Source: Voacanga thouarsii (lineage: Eukaryota > Streptophyta > Magnoliopsida > Gentianales > Apocynaceae). Taken from it: a stretch of DNA of 64,000 bases. The stretch covers positions 682,001 to 746,000 of the forward strand of contig JANUWF010000008.1 of NCBI GenBank assembly GCA_026120185.1, written 5' to 3'. The translations under genes were made by a program, and so were the position numbers. Shown here piece by piece: positions 33,130 to 45,967 of the stretch (within the stretch, counting starts at the first letter, position 1; each line of letters starts with the position of its first letter). Under the pieces are notes generated by a model, which saw only the letters and a list, made by a program, of their open reading frames with translations, had not been told where the DNA came from and searched no databases.

Positions 33130-33211
33130 TTACTAGTGTGTGTTCTTGGTGTAATGTGTGAGTTCTTGAGAAGTTCTGGAGCAAATCACACCAAATAGCC
33201 TTATTTGCAAG

Positions 33212-35893
33212 GTAAAACCTCACCTTGCTAGAATTAAAGTTGTTGTTGGGTGAATGAGGATCATTATGATATCAATTTTAACATGAAAACATGATTTTCA
33301 TGTCTTGATTTTGGATCAAAAGCTAGGGTTTATGAAATTTGTGTATAAACTTTGTGCATGCTTATGTATGCCAGCTGCCTAGGAGGTTTATGGATAATGT
33401 TTTGTGTGAGGAAGAACTGAATATTCATGGTAGTTTGAAGGATTGCTTTTGGTTGATGAGATGATGACCAAAGTAGAGTGAAAATGGAAGTTACTTGGTT
33501 GGAAAAATGAATTAAACTAGCTTTTGATTAGAAGAACTAAATTTGTGTTGAATAAGCATGACTCTTGTGAGTTATTGGAATCTAAAAATTATAGAATCAA
33601 GATGATTTGAAGGAATTGAATGAATTAATGTTCCCAAGGTGTTAAAGGCAAAAGGAAAATAAAGGACATCATAAATAGTAGAATTAAAGCAAAACTACTG
33701 GGGCTATTTTTGCCCTGTAAATGTCACAAGAGAAAAGACATTCAAAAGGGCTTACATAGAAGTAAAGTTAAGAGTTCTATGGTCATTTTACTATATCATA
33801 GAGCCAAATCAGAGTTGTGTATTGAAGGTTATGTGCAAAATACAATTGTGTGTCAAAGCAGCAAAATTTTTGGATTTTGCTAGGGAAGTGAATGAACTTA
33901 AGGAAGAATAATTGTTATTTTGGATGAAATGAATGAGAAATATGGAGTGAATCCCTTGTGTATGAAGGGAGAAAGGACATTGAAAAAGAAAAATGAAAGA
34001 ATTGAACAAACGATGGAAAAATGACGTGAACGAAAATTGAACGTTTTCCATAACCGTCGGCTAACTGTCAGCTATTTTTTAACCAAACACAACTAAACCT
34101 AAAAATAATGTTTGGTGTTGGTTCATTAGTAAACGACCAACAGTACGTTGGAAACAATAGAAACGACGGTCAAATGGTGGCGAACGGGAAAAGTTAATTA
34201 GGACACGAGGTGTGTCCCTTTAATTTCTAAAACCTTTTGAAAGTTAGTGTGCTTCACTTTTTCATGAAATGCTATGTTTTACACCGTATTGGAAATCCCT
34301 GAATATATTTAAGGTTATCTGAGCAAAATTTATTCTTATGCCACTTTGGGCTCGAATGAACTTCATATTTGGCTTAGAAATCTTAAAGGATGATTAACGT
34401 ATGAATTTTGAGAATTTGGTCCTTTTTGGATTAAAAACTTGGGATTTTCAGAAAATGATAATTCTTAGAATCAGGTATTCATAAATTGAATGGAATGCCC
34501 TTATTGGAACATTTTATGGAAATATGTTTAGAAACTTTGAATTTAATCCTCTTCTAGGATTAGAATTTTGGATTTCTTGAAATGAGTTCCTTTGGAAATC
34601 GGGTATTTGGAAAATGATCCAAATGTCTTTATTAGAATGTTTTATGGAAATTTTTGGAATTGGGTATGTGGTAAATAACTGAAATATCCTAATTGGAACT
34701 TTTGTGAATACTTTTCAAATTGGGTAAGGATAATATGACTTGAATACCCTCAGAAAGTCTTTTTGGCATCGGGTATGGATAAAATGACCCGAATGCCCTT
34801 GGAAATGACTTTTGAGATTGGGTACAGGCAAAATGACCTGAATACTCTTGGAAACGTATTTTAATGTATGAAAAGAACTCTTTACCCTATTTCGACACGA
34901 TTTTGAAAAATGATCTCTCGATATGAGATTAATTTTTGAAAAACGTCATTTCGATCTCGAAAATTTCTTTATGCCTATGGGAATAATTATCTGACTTGCG
35001 AGTCAGTGGGATAAATTTCTGGAAAATGATATTTTACCCCAAAATATTTGTTTTGAAAATCCTGCAAGAACAAATAACCTTCTGGCCTGATCAAACAGTA
35101 GGGGTTGGTATTTGATAACGTTGAGTACTTAGCAAGGACTTTGATCTTTGTACTAGCCCACATTAGAGTTAGATGACCCTAATAACTTGGCCTAGTTCTA
35201 GGGATTGTCTACTCCAAATGGGGTTATAGGACATTAAGAAGAGTTGTCCTGGCTAGCCGTTTAGCACCTGACAATTGCCGCATCTGCAGGCGCATATTAT
35301 TTTGAGTCGTTTGCTGAATGCTAGGCGGGGACACTTGGTAGCATTTGACTCTTTTCTGCCTCGATGGTGATTGATGTCAAGATTGGGACCTCTAGCTTAT
35401 GGTGGCAAGTAAAAGATTTAGTGTGCTGCGGTACACTTGGTATGTTGCGGTATACCTATTATATTCTATTGTGCTGCGATACACTTGGTATGCTACAGTA
35501 CACCTATTATTTATTCTCAATAGTACATTACGGTGTACTTATTTTACAGCGCCGCATGGTTGAGTGTTGTAGGCTGCGGTCTAGGTACAATGATACGTGG
35601 TGCCGAAGGCGAAGTCTTGCGAGCTTTACATACAGGCCGACCTTCTGTTGGAGAAGTGTCTGTGATTTGAAAATTGGGGCAATGATTTGAAATTAAAATA
35701 TAGTTTTCCAAAAATAATTGAGTTCTGAATAAACTCTTCTTTAGAGAGTTTTGGAATTGTTTTCCAGTAGGAATATATTATGCTCGTCCACAAAGGTTTT
35801 ATGTACTTTGTTTCTTTCATAAAGCACTAGCACATACAGTACTCACTGGGTGATTTTTCACTCACACGTGTCTATTATTTTACTCTTTTATAG
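33212..35893 (+). other. candidate LTR intron, element B 3' LTR
   Basis: Donor-like TTGCAAG|GTAAAAC and acceptor-like TTTACTCTTTTATAG|GATCC, 2682 bp. Same sites as in the 5' LTR. Confidence 0.35.
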
Positions 35894-36032
35894 GATCCAA
35901 AGTTGAGTAGACTTACGGATAGAATGATGATACCACAGTGTCAACAGCCTACGTCTGGACGATCTCTCTTTTGATCATGTACTTTATCACTGATGTAGTA
36001 TGGAGATTGCATATATGAGATTCTCTGTTATG

Positions 36033-36053
36033 TATATATATATATATATATAT
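36033..36053. repeat. (TA)n microsatellite
   Basis: About 10 units near the end of the B 3' LTR. Confidence 0.9.
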
Positions 36054-36164
36054 GATAATGTTAGTAAGAGTCTGGACCTTGTATACTTTTTTTAGTTCTT
36101 CGTTATAAAGACCCCTTGTTTGATATACTTCCATTGTTACCTTTAGTAGGGGTGTTATAAGGCA

Positions 36165-36294
36165 GGGACACCTGGAGTGTATAACTCCTTGCCTCCTCGA
36201 TGGTGATTGACGTCAGGATTGGGACCTTTGAGCTTACGGTGGCAAGTATAATATTCTTATTTTTTAGGTATTGTTCTTGTATGCACTAACCGCT
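36165..36294 (+). mobile_element. LTR H, middle segment
   Basis: About 130 bp of LTR H between element B and the Athila-like element. It matches the B LTR stretch around 'ctccttgcctcctcgatggt'. Confidence 0.7.
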
Positions 36295-36441
36295 ATATGC
36301 GTATTTTTTAGTGTAGAAAATATTACCAATAAATTACACAATTAATCAAGTTTTAATTAAAATGCCCATTATTAAAACTACACATGTGAGCAGGTATACC
36401 CATCGTATAGTATAGGGAATAGCAATACGAGAACTTAAGCT
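36295..36441 (-). repeat. Athila-like 3' LTR, left part
   Basis: Matches 56962-57110 (the 'ttttttagtgtagaaaatatt' and 'tacccatcgtatagtata' stretches) and continues at 53142. The first three bases differ from the other LTR, so the boundary is certain to within about 3 bp. Confidence 0.82.
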
Positions 36442-36750
36442 TGTTGGAAAGTATGCCCACAAAGACTATGTATTCTGTGTAAGCATATTGCAATAAAATA
36501 TTTATCCATTCAATTTAGTTTGTTTCTTATATTATTTCATATTTAAGGTCCAAGTATGACAAGTAATGGTCTAATGTTTGGTCATTCTTCACAGTAAGGT
36601 ATAGACCATGGGTACTTGTCATACAAGTGAAATTGAGTTCTTAGTCATTTGATAAAACTAAGCATTTCATCAAGGTAAGACTATTATGCCATGATTTCCA
36701 ATGAGATATGGTTTACCTTGATTCAGTGAGTTGTTTACTCACATAATTGG
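36442..36750 (+). repeat. copia-1 5' LTR, left part
   Basis: Starts TGTTGGAAAGTATGCCC. Matches 51484 onward and 59651 onward. Confidence 0.92.
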
Positions 36751-38994
36751 TGTAACACCCTGCTTCGTAGGCCCAACAGGGCCGGGGATATCGTCCGTCC
36801 AAAGGACAAGGGGTCTTTATAACTAGGTCACACCATCAAAATAATAGAATAAAAATAATACCTTAAACTTAAAACTTATTACAAACCAAAAATTCAAAAC
36901 AAATCCAGAACAAAAATTATTCACTCTCAACTCCCCAAAGCATTACATAAAATAGATAACAAAATCTCTTCCAAGGTAGAAAACACTAGCTACTCATCCC
37001 CACAGCAGGATCGACTTGAAATCATGGTAAACAGGGTGATGAGATAAAAATCTCAGTAAATCCGTGTGTGCTTTGAGTGTTTAGTAAAAACAGTTCGTGA
37101 ATGTAAAGTACAAAATCTTCATAGGAGAAATACTAGCAAGCAATAAATGATGTTCAAAAGCAAGAGTGCCATTTTGACTTTTCCAACCATACAGGTACAA
37201 TAAAATCAACCACTCAAAAAGGTGGTCATGGGTTACCACACGTTGGGCCCCATGTCCACATGGTCAGTATGCCACACGTTAGGTGTATGCCGGTCAGACT
37301 GCCACACTTTGTGCAGACTGACAAAAGGTAGGTGATCGGCCTACCGGGTAAGATTCTCCTCCTTCTCTACACCCAAACAAAATCGGTTGTCTATTCCGGC
37401 AACACACAATCCACATGACTGAAACTGCTAGCTCGGACCGGCCTGACTAAGTAGTACTGACGTTTCTCTAAATTGAGTTTATCTTCTGGAGGTGGCCTCC
37501 TACCAGAAGACTCACTCTTGCTCTTCAAAACTAGTACTACTAGCCTACCCTTATTGAGTACTTAACGTAGATCATCCCACTTGGGAGAAAACTGATAAAC
37601 TATAACTTTACTTGAAAATGGCAATCAAGGATTTCCAAAATCTTTGTCAAAATCAGTTTTAGAAACAGTTTAGTGTTTGAATAAAATTTCTTGTTGATTT
37701 TCAAATAATTGGTTTGATAGAAACAAGAAAGGAACAATCCCTAATTGCCTTTACCAAATTAGTGTTCACAAACTTCGGGTTTAGCTTGCCATAATAACTT
37801 TTTGCAACATACAAGTTTTATGCAGGAGCTTACCTGATCCTTGCTCAAAATAAAGGTCTCCAATAGCTGACCTAACCCCGCCTGGGGCAAACAAAGCCAT
37901 AATTAAACTCAAGCCAAGATTCACCTTTACAAATAATTCTAGCTTAACTTACTGCAACCATGATCCTAGTGTCTCAAGCTTAAGGCCAGATAATAAATAA
38001 AAGGGTTTATAAGCTAAGTCTAGTTTGATATTAAAATAATTAGGGTTTTAGGAAATAGGTACTAATAAGTTAAAGGTTTAAATCTTGCTAAAAATAAATT
38101 AGAGTTTATTTGATGAAGGGTCCTAGGTGGTATTAGGTAAAATAATAATCTATTAATAATTATTTGTTAAAAAATAATTGGTAACTAAAATTAGTTGTAA
38201 GAAAATTTTAATGGGTTTTGATTAAAAGATAATAAATAAATTTTAATAGTATTTATGAATATAAGACTTATAAAATTAATATTTTACCTATTATGAATAT
38301 TCATATGAAAGGCTTTATTATTATTTTCTATATATTTTATTTCTTTAATAAAAGCCATTAGTTATTTGACTAAAATATCACTATTTTATATAAAGGACCA
38401 AATCTACAGTTTCCTAGGGTTTTCAAAATTTACTAGAAGAAATTATAGCATTAATTATTTTATTGAAGAAATAAAATTAGCTTAGGAACAACTAAGTCAT
38501 GATCATATTTCTATTGCCAACCACAACCATGAACATATACTCCACTCCAATTCATCAAATCATCCAAAACATGAATAAAGGTATAGATCTAAATTTACCA
38601 AGACATGATCCAACCTCTACCAACATAAACATATTCATAGCTTCAACAATCATACATGAACATAAACCCTATTTGTAATACCCCACATTTCTTTTCTTGC
38701 CGCAGTGGGCCAGCTCGGGTGGGATGTCGCCCCGTCTGATCTCTCAGACTAGGGGTCTTTATAATGATATAAACTTAAAGCAAGTAAGTATAAGTCGAAG
38801 CTTAAATAAATACAAACAACATACTCTTTCATTACAAATACGCGAGTTCTGATAGATACATCATCAGGGTTCCCAAAATACACAAGACAAAATAGCTCCA
38901 ACATCCATGTACAATGATCATGCTAAAAGATTTACTAACTAGCCCTAAATGGCAAAGTCCGGGTAGTACCGCCGCTAGTCTTCAGCTTCAATCC

Positions 38995-41297
38995 CTAAAA
39001 AAAATAAGACAAACATTTGTGTGAGTGGTATACTCAGTGAGTCCTGTGTGTGCTAGTGTTATGCGTAGAAGAGAAAGGCATTTATTTAATTTCTTTATTA
39101 AAATAAGTTCTATGATAGGGAAATATCAGTAATTGATAATTTTAAGATCAATTTATCATATACTTTTGAAAAACAATGATTTCCAAACACATGGCCCCCA
39201 ATTCAATAAATGCGGATTCTTCCCCACTTGGAAGTGTGACCCGCATGCAAAGTTCGAGGAACTTCGCCTTCGGCTACACGGTCTCTTGTGCCAGGGACTG
39301 CGCCTTACAGCACGTCACCCGTGATATTCCGGAAGGGTGAGCAGCGTACATATGTACCTCACCGTACACTTAGGGATCTTTTACTTGCCACCATAAGCCA
39401 GGGGTCCCAATCCTGACGTCAATCACCATCGAGGTGGCAAGGGATTGAACACACCGAGTGTCCACGCTCGGTATCATGTGAACAACCCACCATCACAATC
39501 ACTAGGCAATTGCCGGGCTCACAACGGCTAGCCAGGGAAGGCTAATTCCATTGTCCTGCCGCCCCGTTCGGAGTAAGATAAGCCCAATAACTGGACCAGG
39601 TTATTTGGGTTCATCTATCTCTAACGAGGGCTAGTACAAAGGTCAAAGCCCTTGCTGAGTACTCAACGCAACAACACTAACCCCATCTGACTGATCAGGC
39701 CAAAGGGTCATCTGATCCTGCAGGATTTTCAAATCAAAACATTTCTTATTATCTGGGGCCGTACTTGATCACAAAAATTATTTTTCAAGGGTATTCAGGT
39801 CATTTCACCCGTGCCAGATTCCAAAAGACTTTTTGAGGATATCCGGGTCATTTTACCCTTACTCGATTTGAAAAATGTTCACAAAAGTTCCAATAAGGAT
39901 AATTCGGTCATTTACCGAATACCCGAGTTCCAAGAGTTTTCCTAAAATATTCCAATAAGGATATTTGGATTATTCTCCAATTACCCGATTCCAACATTCA
40001 CCATTTTTCAGAAATCCCAAATATTTAATCCAAAAAGGACTAAATTCACAAAATCCGTGTTTTAAACATCCAGGAAGGTTTCCAAGCTGAATATGAAATT
40101 TATTCGAGTCCGAAATAGCATAAAAGAAAATGTTGCTCATGTAAACATTAAACATATTCGAGGATTTCCAAAATGGCATAAAACATAGCATTTCATAGAA
40201 AATCAAAGCACACTAGCCTTTAAAAAGGTTTAGAAATCAATGGGACTCACCTTGTATATTAGGCTGAAGTTGCACTCGAGTATAACCCTAGAAGGGGTTC
40301 CCTCGACTTGATTCACCTACATCATTAGTACATTTCCTTATTATTACTTAATAGATTCAAATACCTAATGGTTTAAATAAGGTTTCTATAATTTTTCTTA
40401 AAGAAATAAATGGGTTAGTGCATTGGATGGTTTTTCTTGTTTTACAGCTTTACCACCCTTCACCATTTTTCACACAATTTATTCAATATAGGTCCAAATA
40501 GGGTGAGGCTACTTCCATAATATCCCTAAGATATCCCTCTATCAATTCCAGGTCATAAGTCCTGCAAATTCCACCCCATTTTGTACAGTTTTCCAGTTAA
40601 GTTCACTGCTCCGGGTTTTGGGATCCAGATTTGTCATCTTCCAGTGTTTTGTGCACATCTCCTTCAATACAAGTCCAAATGAGGTGAAACTACTTCTAAA
40701 ATTCTCCTAGGACATCTCACTATCAAATTCAGGTCATATGGTATTCAAACCTCTCTCCATTTCGTTCAGTTTTTTTAGCTAAACTTACTGTTCCGAGTTG
40801 AAGGTTCAAACTACAGTTTAGAAGCTCAACTTGCTGCAATTTATTTCTATGGTTTCTTCAACATACCCTACCATATTTAAACTCTTCAATACATCATTTA
40901 TCCTCCCAAAATCAGTATTCCAACAGGTTTTCATGCTCAGCACTTTTCTTTAGTTCAAACAAATAAGTTATACCAAGTTCACCAAACCAGTAAATTTTGG
41001 CAGATTACATTATTCTTGCTATTTTCTGATTTTGTAGCCATCTAAGCTCACATCACATGATCCAAATCCTTCCTAACTAGGCTAGGACATGCTTAGGATT
41101 ATTTATGTTCAAATTCCAGCAAATCATCACTCCAAAATTGCAGTAAATAAACTAAAAATCATGTCTACTTCATCACTCGTCCAACCGGTTAATCAACCAT
41201 CACCAAAATCAACATATTTTCATCACTTAAACTTTATATGCAGCTAGACTCCAACCTCTAGTACCATTTTATTAGCTTTGAAGAGTGATCTCTTACC
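38995..41297 (-). other. candidate LTR intron, LTR E
   Basis: Minus strand: donor-like TGAAAG|GTAAGAG (GT begins at 41297) and acceptor-like TCTTATTTTTTTTAG|GGATTG (AG at 38996-38995), 2303 bp. This is the cleanest pair of the window, with a strong pyrimidine run before TAG|G. Confidence 0.42.
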
Positions 41298-41388
41298 TTT
41301 CAAAGATGAAGACAAGATGTAACTCTCCCTCCTTTTCTTCCTTTTCCTTTCCCCTTCCTTGCTGCCGAAATTCTCCTCCCTTGCTCCT

Positions 41389-41400
41389 ATTTATATAGCT
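41389..41400 (-). promoter_or_regulatory. candidate TATA box, LTR E
   Basis: Minus strand GCTATATAAATAGG, a strong TATA match about 90-100 bp upstream of the donor-like site. Confidence 0.5.
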
Positions 41401-41729
41401 ATCTTTCTTGGTCTTATTTTGGTCTTAATAAAAGATCTAGGGTGAGTTGGCCATTTTAGAAGTCTCGAGACTCCTCTAGGATTTTCAAGAGAGTTGTGGA
41501 TTGCCCTAGAAAGTTCTAGGATCCTCTAGGAGTATGAAGAAATTCTTAAAACCTCTTGGGATTACTAATTGCTTAATCATGATTAAATTACCCTAATCTC
41601 ACTTAGCTTAATTAAGCTTAGTTAGAGGAAGTCTAAAAATAGTCAAACTTGGTCAAAAATATCATGCTAGTGGGCCCTTTAAAATATCTTATATATAATA
41701 TAATATAGCTAGGATATTTATAGTGTAGT

Positions 41730-41731
<2 letters not shown>

Positions 41732-41772
<41 letters not shown>
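41732..41772. repeat. (TA)n microsatellite in LTR E
   Basis: About 20 units. Confidence 0.95.
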
Positions 41773-41776
<4 letters not shown>

Positions 41777-42512
41777 CTAACGGTAAAATAATATAACAAT
41801 GCAACATAATTATTGAATTTAATTATGCTATAATTTAATATGGCCAATGGATTTTAGTAGTAAATAATAAATATAAAATAACCTCAAGGGTTATAGAATA
41901 ATAATGTTAATGAAATAAAATAAAATAAAATAAAATACATTAATAATAGCAAAAAAAAAAAAATTATGAATAGTATTAATTTGTGGCCTTAATAACACTA
42001 TTAATAATATAGAAAAATAAATATATCATTAATTCCTTTCATATTTATTCTTAGTTTAAACAAGTCTACCCTACATAAATCCTTTATATAAGGCGGGTTA
42101 TTACACTATTCACCAAAGGTGACATAATCTCTAACATACTTGATCACATATACCACGCACGACATGAAGACATGCATTAAACCCTAAAAACGCCATACAA
42201 TCAACCAAGACAATCCATTCATGCATAAATCCCATCTCCATCATATACACACGTTTATTCATGTTTCAATCTTAACTCATCACAACAATACATGCTCAAA
42301 CCCTAATCATAATCCATCTCCTTCCAATATCATCCTAAAGACATGATTCTAGAATTTAAAGAGAGAGTTGAAGAGGCTTACTTGATTGATGAGTACCTTG
42401 GAGAAGTTTCGAATGGATCTCAACTCCTAGGAGACTAGATCCGTCCAAGAGAGATGAAGAAAACATGGCCATTGTTGAAGGAATCATTTGGTCAAAAGAG
42501 AGAGAGCATTCG

Positions 42513-42516
<4 letters not shown>

Positions 42517-42544
<28 letters not shown>
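42517..42544. repeat. (AG)n microsatellite in LTR A2
   Basis: About 14 units, homologous to the 39-unit tract in A1. A shorter AG run lies at 42498-42507. Confidence 0.93.
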
Positions 42545-42549
<5 letters not shown>

Positions 42550-44170
42550 AAGAAGAGAGTCCATTAGTATGATTTTACACATATATATTCATTAGAGGTT
42601 GAAGATTAGTGAAGATGAAGTTGATTAAACAAGCTTACCTTGAAGGTGTTCTTGAGCCTTCACAAAAATACTGATTTTCGATCCAAGAGAGAGAGTTGGA
42701 TTTTGGAGTTTGATATTAAAAGTGGTATGAATGGATTCATGAAAGTGAGTAGGTGAAATCTGGAATTTTTTTGAAGAAGATTGAAGTGGTTTTGGCGGCC
42801 TTAGGCGAGAGAAAGTGAGTAGGTGTTCTTGACGGTTGAAGAGAATGGAAAGGATTTGATTGAAGCTGGCCGAAATTCTGTGGGATTGGAGTGGCAGAAT
42901 TGTTTGAGGGGTTTTGGCAATTGAATTTTTTGGTTTGATAGGAAAAGGAAAGGCTGGTTTTTTGAAATCCTAAAAGAATATTTTAGGAGATCAAATTTGG
43001 AAACAAAATATGACAAGAAGATCTTTGATCAATGGAGAGCTTTTTGGAAGCTGTAATGGCCGACTGTTGGCTAGGGATTCTACTGGAATGAAAGCTATTT
43101 GAAGAAGCTTAATGGTGGCCGAAAAGAGGGAGTACAATGGTGAAGGAATGTCTGGTTGTTTAAGGGATGTTTTATGGAAGTTTACTAAACATATTTGCTG
43201 AAATTTTGGTCTTCAATCAATGGCTTGATTGGAGTAATTGTTGGAGATATTTTAGGAGCAGCCATGACTGGTTTTTCAAGCAGAAAGTTGGGAAGATGAT
43301 GGAGCTCAGTTCATGGCTGTTCAAGAGAAGTTTGTACAGAAAAATGGTGAAGTTTCGGTTAGGGCTGAAGATGGTGCAAGGCTGGAAAATTTCCTATACA
43401 GAGTTTCGCTAGTTGCTGGAAATTTTTGGGCAGCTTTTGCTGTCATTTTCCAGCCAACTTGCAGAAGATTTGAAGGGGTATTCAGAGGTCTTCCAAGCTT
43501 GGTTTCCAGCCTTCTTTATGGAAGAAAAATGTGGCTAAGATGCTGGTGAAAAACTAGAAGAAAACAGCATGGTTCAAACTCACCTAAGCTGCGAATTTGC
43601 CCATAAAATTTTCTGATTTGCATAGCATTTGTGCAGTCCAAATTTGGCCATAAAATTTCAGATTTCAAGATGGTCAAGAGGGCTATTTTTGTGGCAGCAT
43701 TTGGGAGGAATGATGGTTGAAAATTTCGACACCTTGAATGCACAAGAAGCTGGAAAAATTCCAGATTACTTCATGAAGAAAATGAACGTAGCTAGAGTGG
43801 AGTTTTGAAGGTTCAACCATGGAGTTTAATCTCTTGGGAACCTTCCCTAACTCCTACCCATTTTCGGTCTATAAGATGTCTTACACTTAGACATTTTTGA
43901 ACCTTCAAAGCCACAGCACTTTACTGAAATTTTCTGGAATGAAATTGGCTAGAACAAATTGACCAACCTAATGAATTGAGAAGTAGGAAAAATTAAGGAT
44001 CAAGAAGGGTATGAATTCCCTTGGAAATTTTGTAGGGCACAAAAGTAGGATTAGGATACTCCTATCATGTCTCCCCTAAGATAACACCTCTACTCTTCTC
44101 TAAAGCACACAAGTTTGAAAATACAACCTTCCCAAACAAAAATAAAATGTAATCATGCTAAAGCTCCAAT

Positions 44171-44234
44171 GATGGAATTTAAACCCAAGACCTCAAGAAT
44201 TAATTCTAAAGCTTTAACTACTAAACCACAACAA
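44171..44234 (-). other. tRNA-like module in LTR A2
   Basis: Minus-strand TGGTTTAGTAG (A-box-like) and GGTTTAAATTCC (B-box-like). It is the homologue of 14204-14267 with extra transitions. Confidence 0.42.
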
Positions 44235-44485
44235 CTCTTGTTCTTATTTTCTCTCCAAAATAATTTTCCTATTTAATCCTCAAGCTATCTCCCTATTTTC
44301 ACCTCAAGCAAAAATTACCATTTTATCCTTCTTACTCAATAAACATAATTAAGCCCTCAAGACTATAAAGCACAAATCCAAAGCACATAAAATCATATAA
44401 AAATATATTTAAACATACAAATAAATATGATATGCATCCAACCCCCTTACTCTAAGGTTGGTTTCAACTGGGGTTTCACAATTGG

Positions 44486-45953
44486 TATAAGCATATTTCG
44501 AATACATAAAACTGGACTTGTAGTAGTGATCTCTTTTAAAGTACTATAATTGTAGAGACCAGACTATTACTGCTATATCGTTGATGGATACTTTCATACT
44601 TGAGTATGAGTTGGTGGTCGGCGAAGCTAGGGTCTTGTACTTTAATGCATGTTGGGTGAGATTTTTTTTGTGAGATCAATAACCTTATACGTTAGGTATA
44701 TTACTCTAGTTAGTTAAGAGGGACTCATGCAATAGAGTTTCTATGCTTCACTTAGTGAAGTTAAATCACCCCCTTGTGATAGTCCAGGATAAACTAATAA
44801 TCCAAGGCCCTGGGAACATGACTCTAGAATGTGTGTTTTTGGGTAGATTCTAATGATAAGAAAGTACATTCAAGTGGGTCTTAGATTATCAAACTAGAGA
44901 TCTAAGGATGGTAGATGTATTTGAGATGGGTGTTAGTACATTTATCCTATCTCATTGATAAGTATTACATAGAGGGGTATTTTCGTCATTTCACCTGTAG
45001 CTCGGAGACATTGCTTTAGCACTATTGTTCTTGGAGTTAATATTTCCATATAGTGATAAATGGAAATATTTAAAATGGCAAAATGTAGCTATTTAATAGT
45101 AAGGGCATTTTGTTCATTTTAGTAGCTATGAATAATATATCTCTTGGTCCCTGGGGTAGCTCAAGTTACCTTGGTGTTGTTTAGATACAATCTGGGCTTA
45201 GTGGATAATTATATAAACGAGAACAAAATTTATTCTAAGAGTCCAATTAGAATTAATTAATCAGTATTGAGTTTTTGATAAGGCCCAGAAAAGATAATTA
45301 ATTAATTAATTAATTAATTAATTAATTAAGAAGATTAGGCTGGAATAAATTAATTAATTGGACTGATATACACTGACATATATTAAGAGTCCAATTAAAA
45401 TTAATTAATTAGTCTTCTTATTTAATGAAGGCCAAAAAAGAAAATTAATTAATTAAGAGGATTGTGCCAGTCTTGGATTGGTTTTGGAGCATAGCACCAA
45501 GCCTATTAGGGCTTAATCAATCACTAAGTCTAGCCGAAAATAGGTGTGCAAGAGTGCGAGAAAAATAACGTGGATTTTTCTTGCTCTCTCAAGTGTGTCG
45601 TCTCTTCCTTTCTCTCTTGTTGACGTTCTTTCTCATCCTCATCTCTAGAAGGAGAGTATCTTGATTATCCAAAGAAGGAGCTTTCACCAAGCTAACTCAA
45701 GAATAAAATAGATTCATACTCTGGAAGACGAAAAAAAGAAGCTTGGATACGCTTGATGCGTAGCAGTAGAAGATTGGCCGGAATACCGGTCGATCCGTAG
45801 GCACCTCCTCCTCCCCTTCCATTTCAAGTTCCAGTGCAACCCGACCATTCATTGGTTAATCCGAGGCCAGTAAGTACTCTCTCCTGGATGTGGCTCAGAA
45901 AACTAAAAAAAATTTCACTATGCTTTCTTTGATGTTTCCATTTTGATCCTTCA
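44486..45953 (+). repeat. copia-1 5' LTR, right part
   Basis: Resumes after A2 and its attgg duplication, and ends TTTTGATCCTTCA. It contains (TTAA)n at 45295-45329 inside a duplicated segment of about 120-150 bp. One copy of this duplication is missing from the 3' LTR. No gene. Confidence 0.9.
45295..45329. repeat. (TTAA)n microsatellite
   Basis: Tandem attaatta repeat in the copia-1 5' LTR. Confidence 0.92.
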
Positions 45954-45955
45954 TG

Positions 45956-45967
45956 TGGTATTAGAGC
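45956..45967 (+). promoter_or_regulatory. primer binding site of copia-1
   Basis: TGGTATTAGAGC, two bases after the LTR end. One transition from the initiator-Met site TGGTATCAGAGC. Copia-2 has the same variant. Confidence 0.9.

Larger units (their letters stand above)
23772..36159 (+). mobile_element. element B: complete-structure, decayed Tekay-clade Ty3/gypsy retrotransposon
   Basis: A plus-strand element with 5' LTR 23772-27541, primer site 27544-27555, acidic leader ORF, zinc knuckle, protease, RT, RNase H, integrase, chromodomain-type tail, polypurine tract 32149-32159 and 3' LTR 32160-36159. It is inserted in LTR H. The flanking 5-mers gggcc (23767-23771) and aggca (36160-36164) match at 3/5, a degraded duplication. 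Capsid is missing. RT is the best kept domain. Stops across protease, integrase and tail, and lost catalytic residues, show it is dead. Confidence 0.9.
32160..36159 (+). repeat. 3' LTR of element B
   Basis: 4000 bp, from TGTAATACCCC to GGTGTTATA (the final CA has become TA). It pairs with 23772-27541 over its length except for extra sequence at about 33836-34140. No gene; the minus-strand ORF at 33809-34051 falls in the extra segment and has no recognised family. Confidence 0.92.
38674..42105 (-). mobile_element. solo LTR E (Tekay-type, B-like family)
   Basis: 3432 bp from TGTAATACCCC to GGGTTATTACA, flanked by the perfect 5-bp duplication ctatt (38669-38673 and 42106-42110). The empty site is seen in A1 ('accctattcaccataggt', 12179-12196). 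Read on the minus strand it aligns with the B LTR (the 'gatggtgattgacgt', 'ggttgaccttctg' type and 'gaatacccgg' regions). It has a TATA-like box (41400-41389), a very good donor/acceptor pair and (TA)n at 41732-41772. No gene. Confidence 0.92.
37015..42638 (-). other. candidate LTR intron, LTR A2 (contains LTR E)
   Basis: Minus strand: donor-like TTCAAG|GTAAGC (GT begins at 42638), the best donor of the set, and acceptor-like GATTTCAAG|TCGATCC (AG at 37016-37015). About 2.2 kb without LTR E. Confidence 0.33.
36751..44480 (-). mobile_element. solo LTR A2 (Tekay-type family A), split by solo LTR E
   Basis: Runs from TGTAACACCC to GGGTTTCACA with a perfect 5-bp duplication attgg (36746-36750 and 44481-44485). 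Without LTR E and its duplication it is 4293 bp, close to A1 (4262 bp), and it aligns with A1 throughout. It contains (AG)n at 42517-42544, a tRNA-like module at 44171-44234 and donor/acceptor-like sites. No gene; ORFs at 42801-43016, 43167-43412, 43313-43549 and 43516-43743 overlap on both strands and have no family resemblance. Confidence 0.92.

Noticed and set aside
35364..35690. 108-codon ORF in the B 3' LTR
   Set aside because: It is not open in the homologous part of the 5' LTR and contains internal repeats of a 'gtgctgcggtacacttggtat' type stretch; no family resemblance.
43167..43743. Overlapping ORFs on both strands in LTR A2, possibly a small host gene
   Set aside because: They overlap each other in different frames, are not open in the homologous part of A1, and lie inside a solo LTR with perfect target duplication.
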